A DNA stretch of 52,578 nt from JACCYQ01 sp036675565 (GCA_036675565.1 JAKFER010000188.1:1-52578); one strand, 5' to 3'. Positions 17,471 to 26,719 are shown, counted from the first letter of the stretch. The notes: a model not told the origin generated them from the letters alone. Made by a program: numbers and translations.

Positions 17471-18615
17471 AGTTCCTTTAATTTTTCAACGGCTTTTTTA
17501 AGAGTTTCTTCTTTTTTGGCAAAACAAAACCGGATCACTTTATGATCGCAGCCAGATTGGTAAAAGGCTGAAACAGGGATTGTAGCCACACCATGTTCTT
17601 CTGTTAGTCGTTTGGCAAATGCAACATCCGGTTCATTGGAGATAGCACTGTAATCATACAGTTGAAAATAACTTCCATAACTGGGTAAGGCCGTAAACCT
17701 TGTGTCTTTCATTAGCGCCGCAAACAAATCCCTCTTTTCTTGTAGAAAATTATTCAATGTCATATAGTGCTCCGGTTTCTTTAAATAATGCGCCAGTGCA
17801 ACTTGTGTTGGTGTATGTGTGGTGAATGCATTGAATTGGTGAATCTTTCTGAATTCGGACATTAACATCGGGGATGAAATACAATAACCCGTTTTCCACC
17901 CGGTGCAATGATATACTTTACCAAATGAGAAACAAACAAAGCTGCGTTCCAGCAATTCAGGATAGCGCAGCATGCTCAGGTGTTTTTTCTCATCGAAAAT
18001 AACATGCTCATATACTTCATCACTCAATATGATGATGTCCGTATCTTTTACAATCTCTTTTAATTGAATGATGTCATCATCATTTAATACAGCGCCTGTT
18101 GGATTGTGCGGAGAATTTAAAATGATCATTCTCGTTTTTGCAGTGATCCTTTTTCTTACTTCATCCCAATTAATGGAATAACCCGGAAACTCCAATTCAA
18201 TCAAAACAGGAATGGCGCCATTTAATTTTACAGTTGGCAGGTAACAATCATAAGCAGGTTCAAAAATAATCACCTCATCTCCTGGTTGGAGGGTTGTTGT
18301 TAGTGCCGTGAATATGGCATAGGTACCACCAGGGGTAATGGTAATCTGTGTTTCAGGATCAATATCGGTTTCATAAAACAGTTTAACTTTTTCAGCCAAT
18401 ATATCCCGCAATGGTGGATAGCCGGCCATATGCGTATACTGGTTATAGTTATTCTGCATAGCGGCTGTTACCAGGTTAACCAGCTCTTCATTCATGGCAA
18501 AATCAGGATATCCCTGCCCCAGGTTTACCGCATCGTGTTTAGCCGCCAGGCTGCTCATGACGGTGAAAATGGTTGTACCTGAATCGGGAAGTTTGGATTG
18601 AAGACGTGGGGGCAT
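17467..18615 (-). CDS. Methionine-type aminotransferase (YbdL-like, class I PLP enzyme)
   Basis: The 382-residue protein has the class I aminotransferase fold: VNLGQGYPDF near the N terminus, YTHMAGYPPLRDILA, NSPHNPTGAVL (Asn171 contacts substrate/PLP), ILSDEVYEHV and the PLP lysine Lys233 in SFGKVYHCTGWK. The SFGK..H.TGWK form is typical of YbdL, which prefers methionine, histidine and phenylalanine as amino donors; kynurenine aminotransferases are close relatives. Cytosolic, normal length. It probably heads a two-gene unit with the EamA transporter. Confidence 0.9.
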   Translation of the reverse strand: MPPRLQSKLPDSGTTIFTVMSSLAAKHDAVNLGQGYPDFAMNEELVNLVTAAMQNNYNQYTHMAGYPPLRDILAEKVKLFYETDIDPETQITITPGGTYAIFTALTTTLQPGDEVIIFEPAYDCYLPTVKLNGAIPVLIELEFPGYSINWDEVRKRITAKTRMIILNSPHNPTGAVLNDDDIIQLKEIVKDTDIIILSDEVYEHVIFDEKKHLSMLRYPELLERSFVCFSFGKVYHCTGWKTGYCISSPMLMSEFRKIHQFNAFTTHTPTQVALAHYLKKPEHYMTLNNFLQEKRDLFAALMKDTRFTALPSYGSYFQLYDYSAISNEPDVAFAKRLTEEHGVATIPVSAFYQSGCDHKVIRFCFAKKEETLKKAVEKLKEL

Positions 18616-18697
18616 AAGTTAATTTTGATGAATGTAAAATTCAGTAAAAATCCCAGACTTTACATACAAAGTATCATGTCCCCATTATATAACTATA

Positions 18698-19435
18698 TCA
18701 GGATGTAGGCATTATTTTCTGAGCCTCTGACAACGCAAGTTCATTGGTCAGGTCAAGACGCAAAGGTGTGATGGAAACAAAATTATTTTCTACCGCCCAA
18801 CGGTCTGTTCCTTCTTCTGCCGGCTCAAGTGGAGTTACAGTATACCAATAATGTTTACGACCCATCGGATCGATGCCGGGTACAATCTTTCCATCGTATA
18901 ACCGAACAGATTGACGTGTCCACTTAATACCCTGTGGGTGCATGGGAAGATTTACATTGTATAATGCGAGTGCATTATTCTCTAACAATAAGTTCAATGT
19001 TTTTTCAACAAAATAACTCAGTCCTTCAAAATCGGGTTCTTCTTTTCCTACCGGGGTACTGAAAGCTATTCCTTTAATACCAAACAGAACGGCTTGTTTC
19101 GCTGCAGCCAATGTACCTGAGTGCCACATTGAATTTCCCAGGTTTGGTCCCATGTTAATGCCGGATAAAACCACATCCGTTTTTGCCCATAAATGCGTAC
19201 CCAATGCGACACAATCCGCCGGTGTTCCATTTACACGAAATGCCTGTATCCCTTCAAAATGAATGGGCGATTTTTTATACGACAAAGGTCTTGAAGCGGT
19301 TATGGCATGGCCCATGGATGATTGTTCAACATCTGGCGCAACAACTCTTACTTCGCCAAACTTAGTTGCGACCTTAGCCAGGGCTGCAATCCCCGGGCTG
19401 TAAATACCATCATCATTTGTTATCAGAATTCTCAT
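18698..19435 (-). CDS. surE: 5'/3'-nucleotidase SurE
   Basis: The 245-residue protein begins with the SurE metal motif LITNDDG (Asp8, Asp9), followed by VAPDVEQSSMGHAIT, VNGTPADCVALG and SGINMGPNLG with the second metal-site Asn. SurE is a metal-dependent phosphatase on nucleoside 5'- and 3'-monophosphates linked to stationary-phase survival. Length is normal. It diverges from the diacylglycerol-kinase-like gene across an 82-base gap. Confidence 0.95.
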   Translation of the reverse strand: MRILITNDDGIYSPGIAALAKVATKFGEVRVVAPDVEQSSMGHAITASRPLSYKKSPIHFEGIQAFRVNGTPADCVALGTHLWAKTDVVLSGINMGPNLGNSMWHSGTLAAAKQAVLFGIKGIAFSTPVGKEEPDFEGLSYFVEKTLNLLLENNALALYNVNLPMHPQGIKWTRQSVRLYDGKIVPGIDPMGRKHYWYTVTPLEPAEEGTDRWAVENNFVSITPLRLDLTNELALSEAQKIMPTS

Positions 19436-19517
19436 ATTTCATTTTGTCACATTTTCGTGCCAGCATTTTTGTGTCTGGTACATTTTTATATCTGTATTCG
19501 TTAACTAAATAAGATAA

Positions 19518-20420
19518 ATGAAAATATCTAAGCTGTTTCACAACCCCGGAGCCGGAGATGAGGAACATGATAAGAAGAACCTGGTGGCCATAATTAAAGA
19601 GGAGGGATATGATTGTAGATATTCATCCACAAAGAAAAAGGGATGGTTTGAGGTTGAACCGGAAACGGATTTGATCATTATTGCCGGGGGTGATGGAACG
19701 GTGAGGGATGTAGCCGCTCATTTACTTTCCAGGAAGCGAATTGAAAAACATTGGCCGTTGGCCCTTTTACCGTTGGGGACTGCAAATAATATTGCTAAAA
19801 CACTTTCCATCAAAGGAGAGCCTAAAGAGATCATTCAAGGTTTGGATAAGGCGGGAATCAAGAAATTCGATGTAGGGCAATTAACCGGCGGTGAAAAGAC
19901 CTTGTTCTTTTTAGAAAGTTTTGGCTACGGAATTTTTCCATACCTGATGATGGAAATGAAAAAGCAGGATAAAGAAGATATGGATGAACCTGCCAAAAAA
20001 ATAAAGACCGCACTTAAGTTGATGCATCGCTTAATACTTTCGTATAAGCCCCGGTACTGCCATTTAGAAATTGATGGTGTTGATCATTCGGGTAAATTTT
20101 TACTTACTGAAATTATGAATACCCGAACCATTGGACCCAATTTATGTTTGGCTCCAAAATCTGATCCGGGTGATGGACAATTGGAGGTTGTGGTTGTACT
20201 TGAATCGGAAAAGGAAAAATTTGCAGATTATATTTTAGGGATGATCAATGGAAAAGAGGAAAAATTTTCTTTTCAAACGATTCCTGCAAAATCCATAAAA
20301 GTAAGTTGGGACGGTACGCATGTGCATGTGGATGACGAAATTCTAAAAATCGAAAAAGAAGCTCCGATGAAAGTAGAGTTGCTGAAAGATGCTTTGGAGT
20401 TTTTGATCCCGGGTAAATGA
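19518..20420 (+). CDS. Diacylglycerol kinase-like lipid kinase
   Basis: The 300-residue protein has the DAGK catalytic fold: FHNPGAGDEEHDKKN at the start, the ATP motif IIAGGDGTVRDVAAHL (about 54-69) and LLPLGTANNIAKTL (about 85-98). A C-terminal beta-rich domain (~120-295) completes the YegS/DgkB layout. Such enzymes phosphorylate diacylglycerol or related lipids at the inner membrane face. The family is close to NAD kinase and sphingosine kinase, so the lipid substrate is uncertain. It converges on the Rid gene with a 10-base gap. Confidence 0.87.
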   Translation: MKISKLFHNPGAGDEEHDKKNLVAIIKEEGYDCRYSSTKKKGWFEVEPETDLIIIAGGDGTVRDVAAHLLSRKRIEKHWPLALLPLGTANNIAKTLSIKGEPKEIIQGLDKAGIKKFDVGQLTGGEKTLFFLESFGYGIFPYLMMEMKKQDKEDMDEPAKKIKTALKLMHRLILSYKPRYCHLEIDGVDHSGKFLLTEIMNTRTIGPNLCLAPKSDPGDGQLEVVVVLESEKEKFADYILGMINGKEEKFSFQTIPAKSIKVSWDGTHVHVDDEILKIEKEAPMKVELLKDALEFLIPGK

Positions 20421-20430
20421 TTTGGAACTG

Positions 20431-20823
20431 TTAATCTTCAGTTACAATCGCTGTTGCTTCAATTTCGATCATGCATTCAGGTGAGATGAGCCTGCTAATT
20501 TCTATCATACTGGTGCAAGGCCTGATGATTTTAAAGAATTCATTGTGAGCCCTGCCATATTCCTGCCACTGGGAAATATCCGTTACAAACATTCTTGTAC
20601 GTACCACGGATTGTAAACCCGCACCGGCTTCGATTAATATTTTTTCAATTTTCTGTAATATGAAACGCGTTTGTTCATAGGGGTTATTTTCACCCATAAT
20701 TTTTCCTTCATCATTTACGGCTACTGTACCCGTTACTTCAATAATATTACCTACTTTAACTGCACGGCTATAGCCAACCAATGCTTCCCATTTAACGCCA
20801 GAACTATAATTTTTTCGTTCCAT
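20431..20823 (-). CDS. Rid (YjgF/YER057c/UK114) family protein
   Basis: A cytosolic single-domain Rid protein of 130 residues (YSRAVKVGNIIEVTGTVAV, EAGAGLQSVVRTRMFVTDI, MIEISRLISPECMIEIEATA). The catalytic arginine of RidA (Arg105, in PARSCV) is replaced by Thr (RPCTSMIEISRL), so it belongs with Rid subfamilies not expected to hydrolyse enamines in the usual way. It lies 3 bases downstream of the exonuclease gene and is probably co-transcribed with it. Confidence 0.88.
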   Translation of the reverse strand: MERKNYSSGVKWEALVGYSRAVKVGNIIEVTGTVAVNDEGKIMGENNPYEQTRFILQKIEKILIEAGAGLQSVVRTRMFVTDISQWQEYGRAHNEFFKIIRPCTSMIEISRLISPECMIEIEATAIVTED

Positions 20824-20826
20824 TTT

Positions 20827-21552
20827 TTAATCCTTTATTTCTATATGTTCATTTGCAATCAAACTTTCATTATTCAGCCTTAAGTAAACCTGCGCAACGG
20901 TGATCACATCTTTCTGGCAATAAGTAACAATGCGCTGCAAATCTTTTTCTTTCCAGTATGTTTTACCAACCATGCTTCCATCAATATCATCTTTGGGTGT
21001 TGGTATGCCGAGTGTATGAGCCAGCAAACTCAGGCTTGTAAAGTTTTTGTAATCGCCAAACTTCCACATTTCCATGGTATCCAGGTGAGGAATATCCCAA
21101 GGCTTTTTCCCGGATAATTGTAAAATCCCGGGGATCGGCAGGTTATTAATGATCAGCCTGCGACATAAATAAGGATAATCAAATTCTTTTCCATTATGGG
21201 CACAAAGAAATTTTCCGGGTTCGCAGGCCCACCTGCCCAGCATATCACAAAAGCGGGTGAGTACATCTTTTTCATCATCTCCATAAAATGATTTCAAACT
21301 TATTTTTTTTTCTGTCCCGATACCCTGGATAATGCCACAACTGATACAAATTATTTTACCAAACTCTGCATAGATACCGGCCCTTTCATATACTTCTGAA
21401 GCATTAACGGGTTCGCTGTTCCTTACCAGGAACTGGCTTTTATGATCCCACAATTTTTTCCATTCCAGTGGCATTTCTTCGTAGCCCGCATGTTGTGAAA
21501 CGGTTTCGATATCAATAAATAAAATGTGCTGTAGTGCAATGGGAGACGACAT
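20827..21552 (-). CDS. Predicted 3'-5' exonuclease, PolB-like (DNA_pol_B_exo2 type)
   Basis: The 241-residue RNase H-fold protein has the DEDD motifs: Exo I with LFIDIETVS (Asp14, Glu16), Exo II with LCAHNGKEFDYPYLCRRL, and Exo III with IVTYCQKDVITVAQVYLRL. The family resembles the proofreading domain of family B DNA polymerases, without a polymerase domain; the in vivo substrate is not established. It is placed between the manC terminator and the Rid gene, 3 bases from the latter. Confidence 0.88.
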   Translation of the reverse strand: MSSPIALQHILFIDIETVSQHAGYEEMPLEWKKLWDHKSQFLVRNSEPVNASEVYERAGIYAEFGKIICISCGIIQGIGTEKKISLKSFYGDDEKDVLTRFCDMLGRWACEPGKFLCAHNGKEFDYPYLCRRLIINNLPIPGILQLSGKKPWDIPHLDTMEMWKFGDYKNFTSLSLLAHTLGIPTPKDDIDGSMVGKTYWKEKDLQRIVTYCQKDVITVAQVYLRLNNESLIANEHIEIKD

Positions 21553-21606
21553 AAAATAAGATTGTTCTTCAATTTAAACAATGATCCGTTAATATGGGTT
21601 GATGAA

Positions 21607-21634
21607 AAACAAAAACCCGGCATAAACCGGGTTT
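21607..21634 (-). terminator. Rho-independent terminator after manC
   Basis: On the minus strand an 8-bp stem (AAACCCGG / CCGGGTTT) with a 6-base loop is followed by a T-rich run. It begins 6 bases after the manC stop and separates manC from the exonuclease gene. Confidence 0.82.
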
Positions 21635-21639
21635 CATTT

Positions 21640-22746
21640 TTATAAAAACTTTTCTCCTTTATTTCGTTTTATTTCGGCAACAAATTCCTTGATGTCCTGT
21701 TCTTTATCTTTTTTACATACAAGCAATACATCTTCAGTATCAGCAACAATATAATCATCAAGACCTTGCAACACAACCAGTTTTTTATTGGGCACATGCA
21801 CAACGCATCGGTTGGCATCCATTAGCAAAACATGCTTACCGGCAACCGCATTTTCCTGTTCATCTTTTTCCATGCTGTCCCAGGCACTGTTCCAGGTTCC
21901 CAGGTCGCTCCACCCAAATGAAGCAGGGATCACGTAAACGTTATCAGCTTTTTCCATGATTCCGAAATCGATGGAGATATTGGTGCACTGTGGGTAAATT
22001 TGTTCTATTGCTTCTTTTTCCTGGGGCGTATTGAACTTATCTTTTTCAGCCGCAAATACCTCATACATTTCTGGAAGAAATTTTTCAAATGCAGATAAAA
22101 CATTTTTTACTTTCCAGATAAAGATGCCGGCATTCCATAAAAAGTCGCCGCTTTCAATAAAGGTTTGTGCCAATTCAAGATTGGGTTTTTCTGTAAACGT
22201 TTTTACTTTAAAAACACCAGGTGCGGCTTGTAAAGATTCATGCTGTATATAACCATAACCCGTATTGGGATAGGTTGGTTTCATCCCCAGTGTAACAAAT
22301 GAATTGATGTGGCAAACAAAATCAAATCCCTTATCTACAATTTTTACAAATTCTTCATTATCCAACACCAGGTTATCGGATGGTGCAACAACCATGCAGG
22401 CTTCAGGATCTTTTTGTAAAAGTTTGAATGAAATATATGCAATACAGGGTGCGGTATTTTTTCGAAACGGCTCTCCCAAAATATTTTCTGGTGGCAGGTC
22501 CGGGAGTTGTTGTTTTACAATGGGAATATATTCTTCTGACGTTATAACGAAAATATTCTCTGCTGCAACCACTTTATTATACCGGTCAAAAGTTTGTTGA
22601 ATAAGTGTACGGCCGGTGCCTAAAATATCGAGAAACTGTTTAGGGAATTTTGTTCGACTCATTGGCCAGAAACGGCTGCCAATTCCCCCCGCCATAATCG
22701 CCACATACTTTGACCCTTGCTTCTTTGCTGGTTTTATTGTTGACAT
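21640..22746 (-). CDS. manC: Mannose-1-phosphate guanylyltransferase
   Basis: The 368-residue protein makes GDP-mannose from mannose 1-phosphate and GTP. It has the nucleotidyltransferase signature AGGIGSRFWPMSR followed by FPKQFLDI, then NTAPCIAYI, VAPSDNLV, GYIQHE, VKTFTEKPN, GDFLWNAGIFIW and SFGWSDLGTW. The bacterial long form adds a mannose-6-phosphate isomerase domain; this one is the short form, with only the transferase and beta-helix part. It lies 11 bases downstream of kdsD, so both sugar-nucleotide genes probably form one unit serving lipopolysaccharide or surface glycans. Confidence 0.93.
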   Translation of the reverse strand: MSTIKPAKKQGSKYVAIMAGGIGSRFWPMSRTKFPKQFLDILGTGRTLIQQTFDRYNKVVAAENIFVITSEEYIPIVKQQLPDLPPENILGEPFRKNTAPCIAYISFKLLQKDPEACMVVAPSDNLVLDNEEFVKIVDKGFDFVCHINSFVTLGMKPTYPNTGYGYIQHESLQAAPGVFKVKTFTEKPNLELAQTFIESGDFLWNAGIFIWKVKNVLSAFEKFLPEMYEVFAAEKDKFNTPQEKEAIEQIYPQCTNISIDFGIMEKADNVYVIPASFGWSDLGTWNSAWDSMEKDEQENAVAGKHVLLMDANRCVVHVPNKKLVVLQGLDDYIVADTEDVLLVCKKDKEQDIKEFVAEIKRNKGEKFL

Positions 22747-22757
22747 GTTCTTAATAT

Positions 22758-23714
22758 TTAAATAAGGCCTTCCCTTACCAGGTCGTGCAGGTGTATGATG
22801 CCTTCGTATTGATTATTTTTTTCTACCACCAGTTGAGTGATTTCGTATTTACGCATTTCTTCCAGTGCATTTACCGCCAGCTGTTCCACACCGATTGTTT
22901 TTGGATTGGGATTCATGATATCACTGGCATGCATATCCGTTAATGAAAAATCTTTTTCCATCATCCTGCGAATATCCCCATCGGTTATAATGCCCAGGAT
23001 TTTATTTTCTTTATCGATAACAGCGGTTACTCCTAATCGTTTTTGAGAAATTTCAATGATCACCTCTTTTAATTTTTGGTCAGCATAAACTGCTGGTTTT
23101 TCATTTTGTGTATAGAGGTCATTTACCCGCAGGTATAATTTTTTGCCTAATGTTCCGCCGGGATGAAATTTTGCAAAATCATCACTGGTAAATCCTTTTA
23201 GTTCCATTAAACAAATGGATATAGCATCACCCATTACTAATTGAGCCGTTGTGCTGCTAGTGGGGGCCAGGTTATGCGGACAGGCTTCCTGGTTTACGGT
23301 GGTGTTTAAAACAAAATCCGCTTTTTTTGCCAGGAAAGAAGATTTGTTGCCTACAATGGCAATCAGCGGGTTGCCAAAATTCTTAACCAGCGGAACTAAT
23401 ACTTTGATCTCGGGGCTTTCACCACTTTTACTGATGATAATCACAACATCTTCCTGTCTAACTACACCAAGATCACCATGAATAGCATCTGCAGCATGCA
23501 TAAAAATGGCCGGGGTCCCGGTACTGTTAAGGGTTGCAACGATCTTTTGCGCAATCACGGCGCTTTTTCCAATGCCACTGATTACAACCCTGCCATTACA
23601 GGAAGCTATAGCTTGTACGGCATTTTCAAAATCCTGGTCTATATAATCAATCAACTGGCGAATGGAATCTGATTCCTGTAAAATGGTTCGCTTAGCAATC
23701 TGCTGTATGTTCAT
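22758..23714 (-). CDS. kdsD: D-arabinose 5-phosphate isomerase (KpsF/GutQ family)
   Basis: The 318-residue protein has an SIS domain (about 30-165; VVISGIGKSAVIAQKIVATLNSTGTPA, HGDLGVV, ISKSGESPE) and two CBS domains at the C terminus. It converts ribulose 5-phosphate to arabinose 5-phosphate, the first step to KDO. The family is about 320 residues long, and the ATG at 23714 gives this length. A box TAATTTTG (minus, 23732-23739) 17 bases upstream shows that the open frame running back to 23885 is not part of the protein. manC follows after 11 bases. Confidence 0.93.
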   Translation of the reverse strand: MNIQQIAKRTILQESDSIRQLIDYIDQDFENAVQAIASCNGRVVISGIGKSAVIAQKIVATLNSTGTPAIFMHAADAIHGDLGVVRQEDVVIIISKSGESPEIKVLVPLVKNFGNPLIAIVGNKSSFLAKKADFVLNTTVNQEACPHNLAPTSSTTAQLVMGDAISICLMELKGFTSDDFAKFHPGGTLGKKLYLRVNDLYTQNEKPAVYADQKLKEVIIEISQKRLGVTAVIDKENKILGIITDGDIRRMMEKDFSLTDMHASDIMNPNPKTIGVEQLAVNALEEMRKYEITQLVVEKNNQYEGIIHLHDLVREGLI

Positions 23715-23731
23715 GGTGGTTTTCAAAGCGG

Positions 23732-23739
23732 CAAAATTA
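23732..23739 (-). promoter_or_regulatory. Putative -7 box for kdsD-manC
   Basis: Minus-strand TAATTTTG fits TAnnTTTG and lies 17 bases before the kdsD ATG. No TTTG stands at the expected distance upstream. Confidence 0.45.
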
Positions 23740-24015
23740 GGGTTTAATTTTATAGCGCCTTTGGGGGATAAATTTAACCTTTCTCTGCCTGCGGAATAAG
23801 CCCCTGGTTTCGTAAATTCGCAAACCTGAAGAAAGGACCGGTTAAGGCTTATCATACCAATGGCGACGCGATTAAGAGAAAACACTCATTCCTCCGCCAG
23901 CATTAAATCTGTTTTATTAAAACAAGGTGAGCATTAACTATTTATACCCTTTTGAAAGGATTAACTTAAATGGATTCTAAAATAATTTCAGCGTGAAAGG
24001 AAAAATACTGAGAAC

Positions 24016-26304
24016 ATGGCAATAACAACATCAAATCCAACCAGCAAAACCAAAACAAAAACGACTTCTAAAAAAACCGTGACCACAAAAACAAACGGTG
24101 CTTTTAAAAACAAACCTGATCTCCATCAATTACTCCAGGAGCATTTCGGATTCAATAAATTTAAAGACAGCCAGGAGCAGATCATTGAAGCTGTTTTAAT
24201 GGGTAAAGACACTTTTGTGATCATGCCAACAGGTGGCGGCAAAAGTCTTTGTTATCAATTACCGGCTTTAGTAAGTGAGGGCGTTGCCATCGTGGTTTCT
24301 CCATTGATCGCACTCATGAAAAACCAGGTGGACCTGATCCGCGGATACAGCAGCAAAGATCATATTGCCCACTTTCTCAATTCAACCCTGAATAAAAAAG
24401 AAACAAAACTGGTGCATGACGATCTGCAAAGCGGAAAAACAAAACTGCTTTACGTGGCGCCTGAGACCATGACCAAACAAGAGAATCTTGATTTTTTCAA
24501 AGATCTGAAACTGTCTTTTTTCGCGGTTGATGAAGCACACTGTATTTCAGAATGGGGACATGATTTCCGTCCGGAATATCGCCGGCTAAGAGAGATGATG
24601 GATAAGATTAATCCTGAAATTCCAGTCATTGCATTAACGGCAACGGCAACCCCTAAAGTTCAAAGTGACATTATCAAAAACCTGGGATTGAGATCCCCGG
24701 AAATTTATATGTCATCCTTTAATCGCCCCAATCTTTATTATGAAGTATTACCCAAAATAAAAAAGGGACAGACTGAAGAAAGCATTGTTCGTTTTATTAA
24801 AGGAATGAAGAACAGCAGCGGGATCATTTATACTTTGAACCGCAAAACTACCGAGGAACTGGCCATGACCTTAATGGCTAACGGCATCAAAGCGGTGGCT
24901 TATCATGCCGGGTTAGACAGCAAGTTGCGTTCTAAAAGACAAGACCAGTTTCTGAGTGAAGAAGTACAGGTTATTGTAGCAACTATCGCATTTGGCATGG
25001 GTATAGATAAACCAGATATCCGTTTTGTTATTCATTATAATATTCCCAAATCAATCGAAAACTTTTACCAGGAAACCGGTCGTGCAGGACGTGATGGGTT
25101 AGAAGGTAAATGTCTTTTATATTATTCGCACAAAGATGTTTCGAAGCTGGAGCACCTGATGCGTGATAAACCTTTGAGTGAAAGAGAAGTTGGTGCACAG
25201 TTGATCAATGAAACGGTAGCATATGCAGAAAGTGGTGTTTGCCGCAGGAAAGTGCTGATGAGTTATTTTGGTGAAGAATATGCCCAGGAAAATTGCGGCA
25301 GTTGTGATAATTGTAAGAATCCAAAAGAAAAAGTTGAAGCTAAAGCAGAAGTGGTATTGGCTTTGAAGGCCATCAAGGCTTTGAAAGAAGGATTTGTTAC
25401 TAACTACACCGTACAGGTTTTAATTGGCAAACCCACACCTCAGATTAAAATGTACCGGCATGAAGCATTGCCTGTATTTGGAACGGGGAAAGACAAAGAT
25501 GAACACTTCTGGAATTCATTGATACGCCAGTTAATGCTGGAAGGATTGATTAAAAAAGATATTGAAGAATATGGTGTTTTGAAATTCACCAAAAAGGGTG
25601 AAGAGTTTTTAAAGAAGCCCAAGCCTTTCACTATTGTATTAAACAATTTATATAAGGAAGCCAATTTGGATGATGAAGATGCTGCTGAAGCGGCTGCGGC
25701 AACTATTTCGGTAGATGAACCATTGTTTGAAATGTTGAAGGAGCTGAGACAGAAAGAAGCCAAGAAAAAGTCTTTACCTCCGTTTGTGCTGTTCCTGGAA
25801 AGTTCTTTACAGGACATGGCGACTATGTATCCAACAACAACAGCGGAACTGGAAAAATGCCAGGGCGTTAGCAAGGGTAAAGCCATGCGGTATGGAAAGC
25901 CTTTTGTTGAATTGATAGCTAAATATGTTGAAGAGAACAATATTGAAAAGCCGGATGATTTTGTGATGAAGAGCGTGGTAAATAAAAGCGGGTTAAAGGT
26001 TTTCATCATTCAGCAAACAGACAAAAAAATGCCTTTGGAAAATATTGCCAAAAGCAAGGATATGCGTTTGGATGCATTGCTGGAAGAAATTGAAACCATT
26101 ACGGCCAGTGGCACCAAGTTAAACCTGGATTATGCCATTGATGAAATGCTGGATGAATATGAGCAGGAAGAAGTGCTGGAATATTTCAAAAGCTGCGAAA
26201 CATCATCGTTGCAAGTAGCGCAAAAAGAATTAACCGACAGTGAATTTAGCTGGGAGCAGTTAAAGATCATGCGGATTAAATTCCTGAATGTGTACGGTAA
26301 CTAA
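24016..26304 (+). CDS. recQ: ATP-dependent DNA helicase RecQ
   Basis: The 762-residue protein contains a Lys/Thr-rich N-terminal tail (1-33), the SF2 helicase core with Walker A MPTGGGKSLCYQLP (Lys76), DEAH box (AVDEAHCISEWGHDFRPEY), motif III LTATATPKV, motifs V-VI (TIAFGMGIDKPDIRFVIHY, QETGRAGRDG), an RQC zinc site (CRRKVLMSYFGEE...CGSCDNC), a winged helix, an HRDC domain (about 585-665) and a further ~95-residue C-terminal helical region. It unwinds DNA 3'-5' in recombination and fork repair. The extra C-terminal part is common in Bacteroidota RecQ. A terminator follows 22 bases after the stop. Confidence 0.96.
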   Translation: MAITTSNPTSKTKTKTTSKKTVTTKTNGAFKNKPDLHQLLQEHFGFNKFKDSQEQIIEAVLMGKDTFVIMPTGGGKSLCYQLPALVSEGVAIVVSPLIALMKNQVDLIRGYSSKDHIAHFLNSTLNKKETKLVHDDLQSGKTKLLYVAPETMTKQENLDFFKDLKLSFFAVDEAHCISEWGHDFRPEYRRLREMMDKINPEIPVIALTATATPKVQSDIIKNLGLRSPEIYMSSFNRPNLYYEVLPKIKKGQTEESIVRFIKGMKNSSGIIYTLNRKTTEELAMTLMANGIKAVAYHAGLDSKLRSKRQDQFLSEEVQVIVATIAFGMGIDKPDIRFVIHYNIPKSIENFYQETGRAGRDGLEGKCLLYYSHKDVSKLEHLMRDKPLSEREVGAQLINETVAYAESGVCRRKVLMSYFGEEYAQENCGSCDNCKNPKEKVEAKAEVVLALKAIKALKEGFVTNYTVQVLIGKPTPQIKMYRHEALPVFGTGKDKDEHFWNSLIRQLMLEGLIKKDIEEYGVLKFTKKGEEFLKKPKPFTIVLNNLYKEANLDDEDAAEAAAATISVDEPLFEMLKELRQKEAKKKSLPPFVLFLESSLQDMATMYPTTTAELEKCQGVSKGKAMRYGKPFVELIAKYVEENNIEKPDDFVMKSVVNKSGLKVFIIQQTDKKMPLENIAKSKDMRLDALLEEIETITASGTKLNLDYAIDEMLDEYEQEEVLEYFKSCETSSLQVAQKELTDSEFSWEQLKIMRIKFLNVYGN

Positions 26305-26325
26305 AAAGATATAAAATATATATTC

Positions 26326-26359
26326 AAGCGGCAGGACTTTGGTTTTGCCGCTTTTTTTA
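26326..26359 (+). terminator. Rho-independent terminator of recQ
   Basis: An 8-bp stem (AAGCGGCA / TGCCGCTT) with a 12-base loop is followed by a run of Ts, 22 bases after the recQ stop. Confidence 0.78.
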
Positions 26360-26400
26360 TGCGAGATAGAATAATGTTTTATGATTAATGAAAGGGCATT

Positions 26401-26428
26401 AAAAAACCCCAACTAATTGGGGTTTTTT
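26401..26428 (-). terminator. Rho-independent terminator after tRNA-Phe (works in both directions)
   Basis: A 12-bp symmetrical stem (AAAAAACCCCAA / TTGGGGTTTTTT) with loop CTAA starts 3 bases beyond the tRNA 3' end. It has T-runs on both strands, so it could also back up the recQ terminator. Confidence 0.85.
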
Positions 26429-26430
26429 CG

Positions 26431-26503
26431 TGGTGTGGGCCGGGATCGAACCGGCGACACAAGGATTTTCAGTCCTTTGCTCTACCGACTGAGCTACCGC
26501 ACC
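26431..26503 (-). tRNA. tRNA-Phe (GAA)
   Basis: The 73-nt cloverleaf reads 7-bp acceptor, D arm (GCTC/GAGC, loop with GG), anticodon arm AAGGA-CTGAAAA-TCCTT with anticodon GAA, variable loop GTGTC, T arm GCCGG-TTCGATC-CCGGC and discriminator A. The 3' CCA is not encoded. One acceptor pair is broken: position 5 is C opposite A68, where the usual form has U-A. The rest is standard. Confidence 0.96.
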
Positions 26504-26528
26504 ATTCCGATTTTTTTTAACCGGGCAG

Positions 26529-26536
26529 CAAAAATA
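26529..26536 (-). promoter_or_regulatory. Putative -7 box for tRNA-Phe
   Basis: Minus-strand TATTTTTG matches TAnnTTTG and lies 25 bases upstream of the tRNA 5' end. A -33 element is not clear. Confidence 0.45.
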
Positions 26537-26642
26537 GGCGTTTCTGCTAAAAAACTAAAATCTAAATCATAATCTTCCTGAAAGAACAGAAATATTATAT
26601 CCTGTTTTTAAGACTGTAGGCATTATGGTAAATCCATATGTT

Positions 26643-26675
26643 CAATAAAAAACTGCCGGTTACATTCCGGCAGTT
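26643..26675 (-). terminator. Rho-independent terminator of the M14 gene pair
   Basis: On the minus strand a 9-bp stem (AACTGCCGG / CCGGCAGTT) with a 7-base loop runs into a T-run, 44 bases after the stop of the active M14 gene. Confidence 0.85.
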
Positions 26676-26719
26676 GATATTATTTCTTGTTTTAATAAAG
26701 GGATATGAACTTATTAATT

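Noticed and set aside
23715..23885. 57-codon upstream extension of kdsD
   Set aside because: A -7 box lies within it and KdsD homologues start at the ATG at 23714.
25440..26009. 189-codon antisense frame inside recQ
   Set aside because: Low-complexity Ser/Phe/Leu-rich translation opposite conserved RecQ sequence; a codon-bias shadow.
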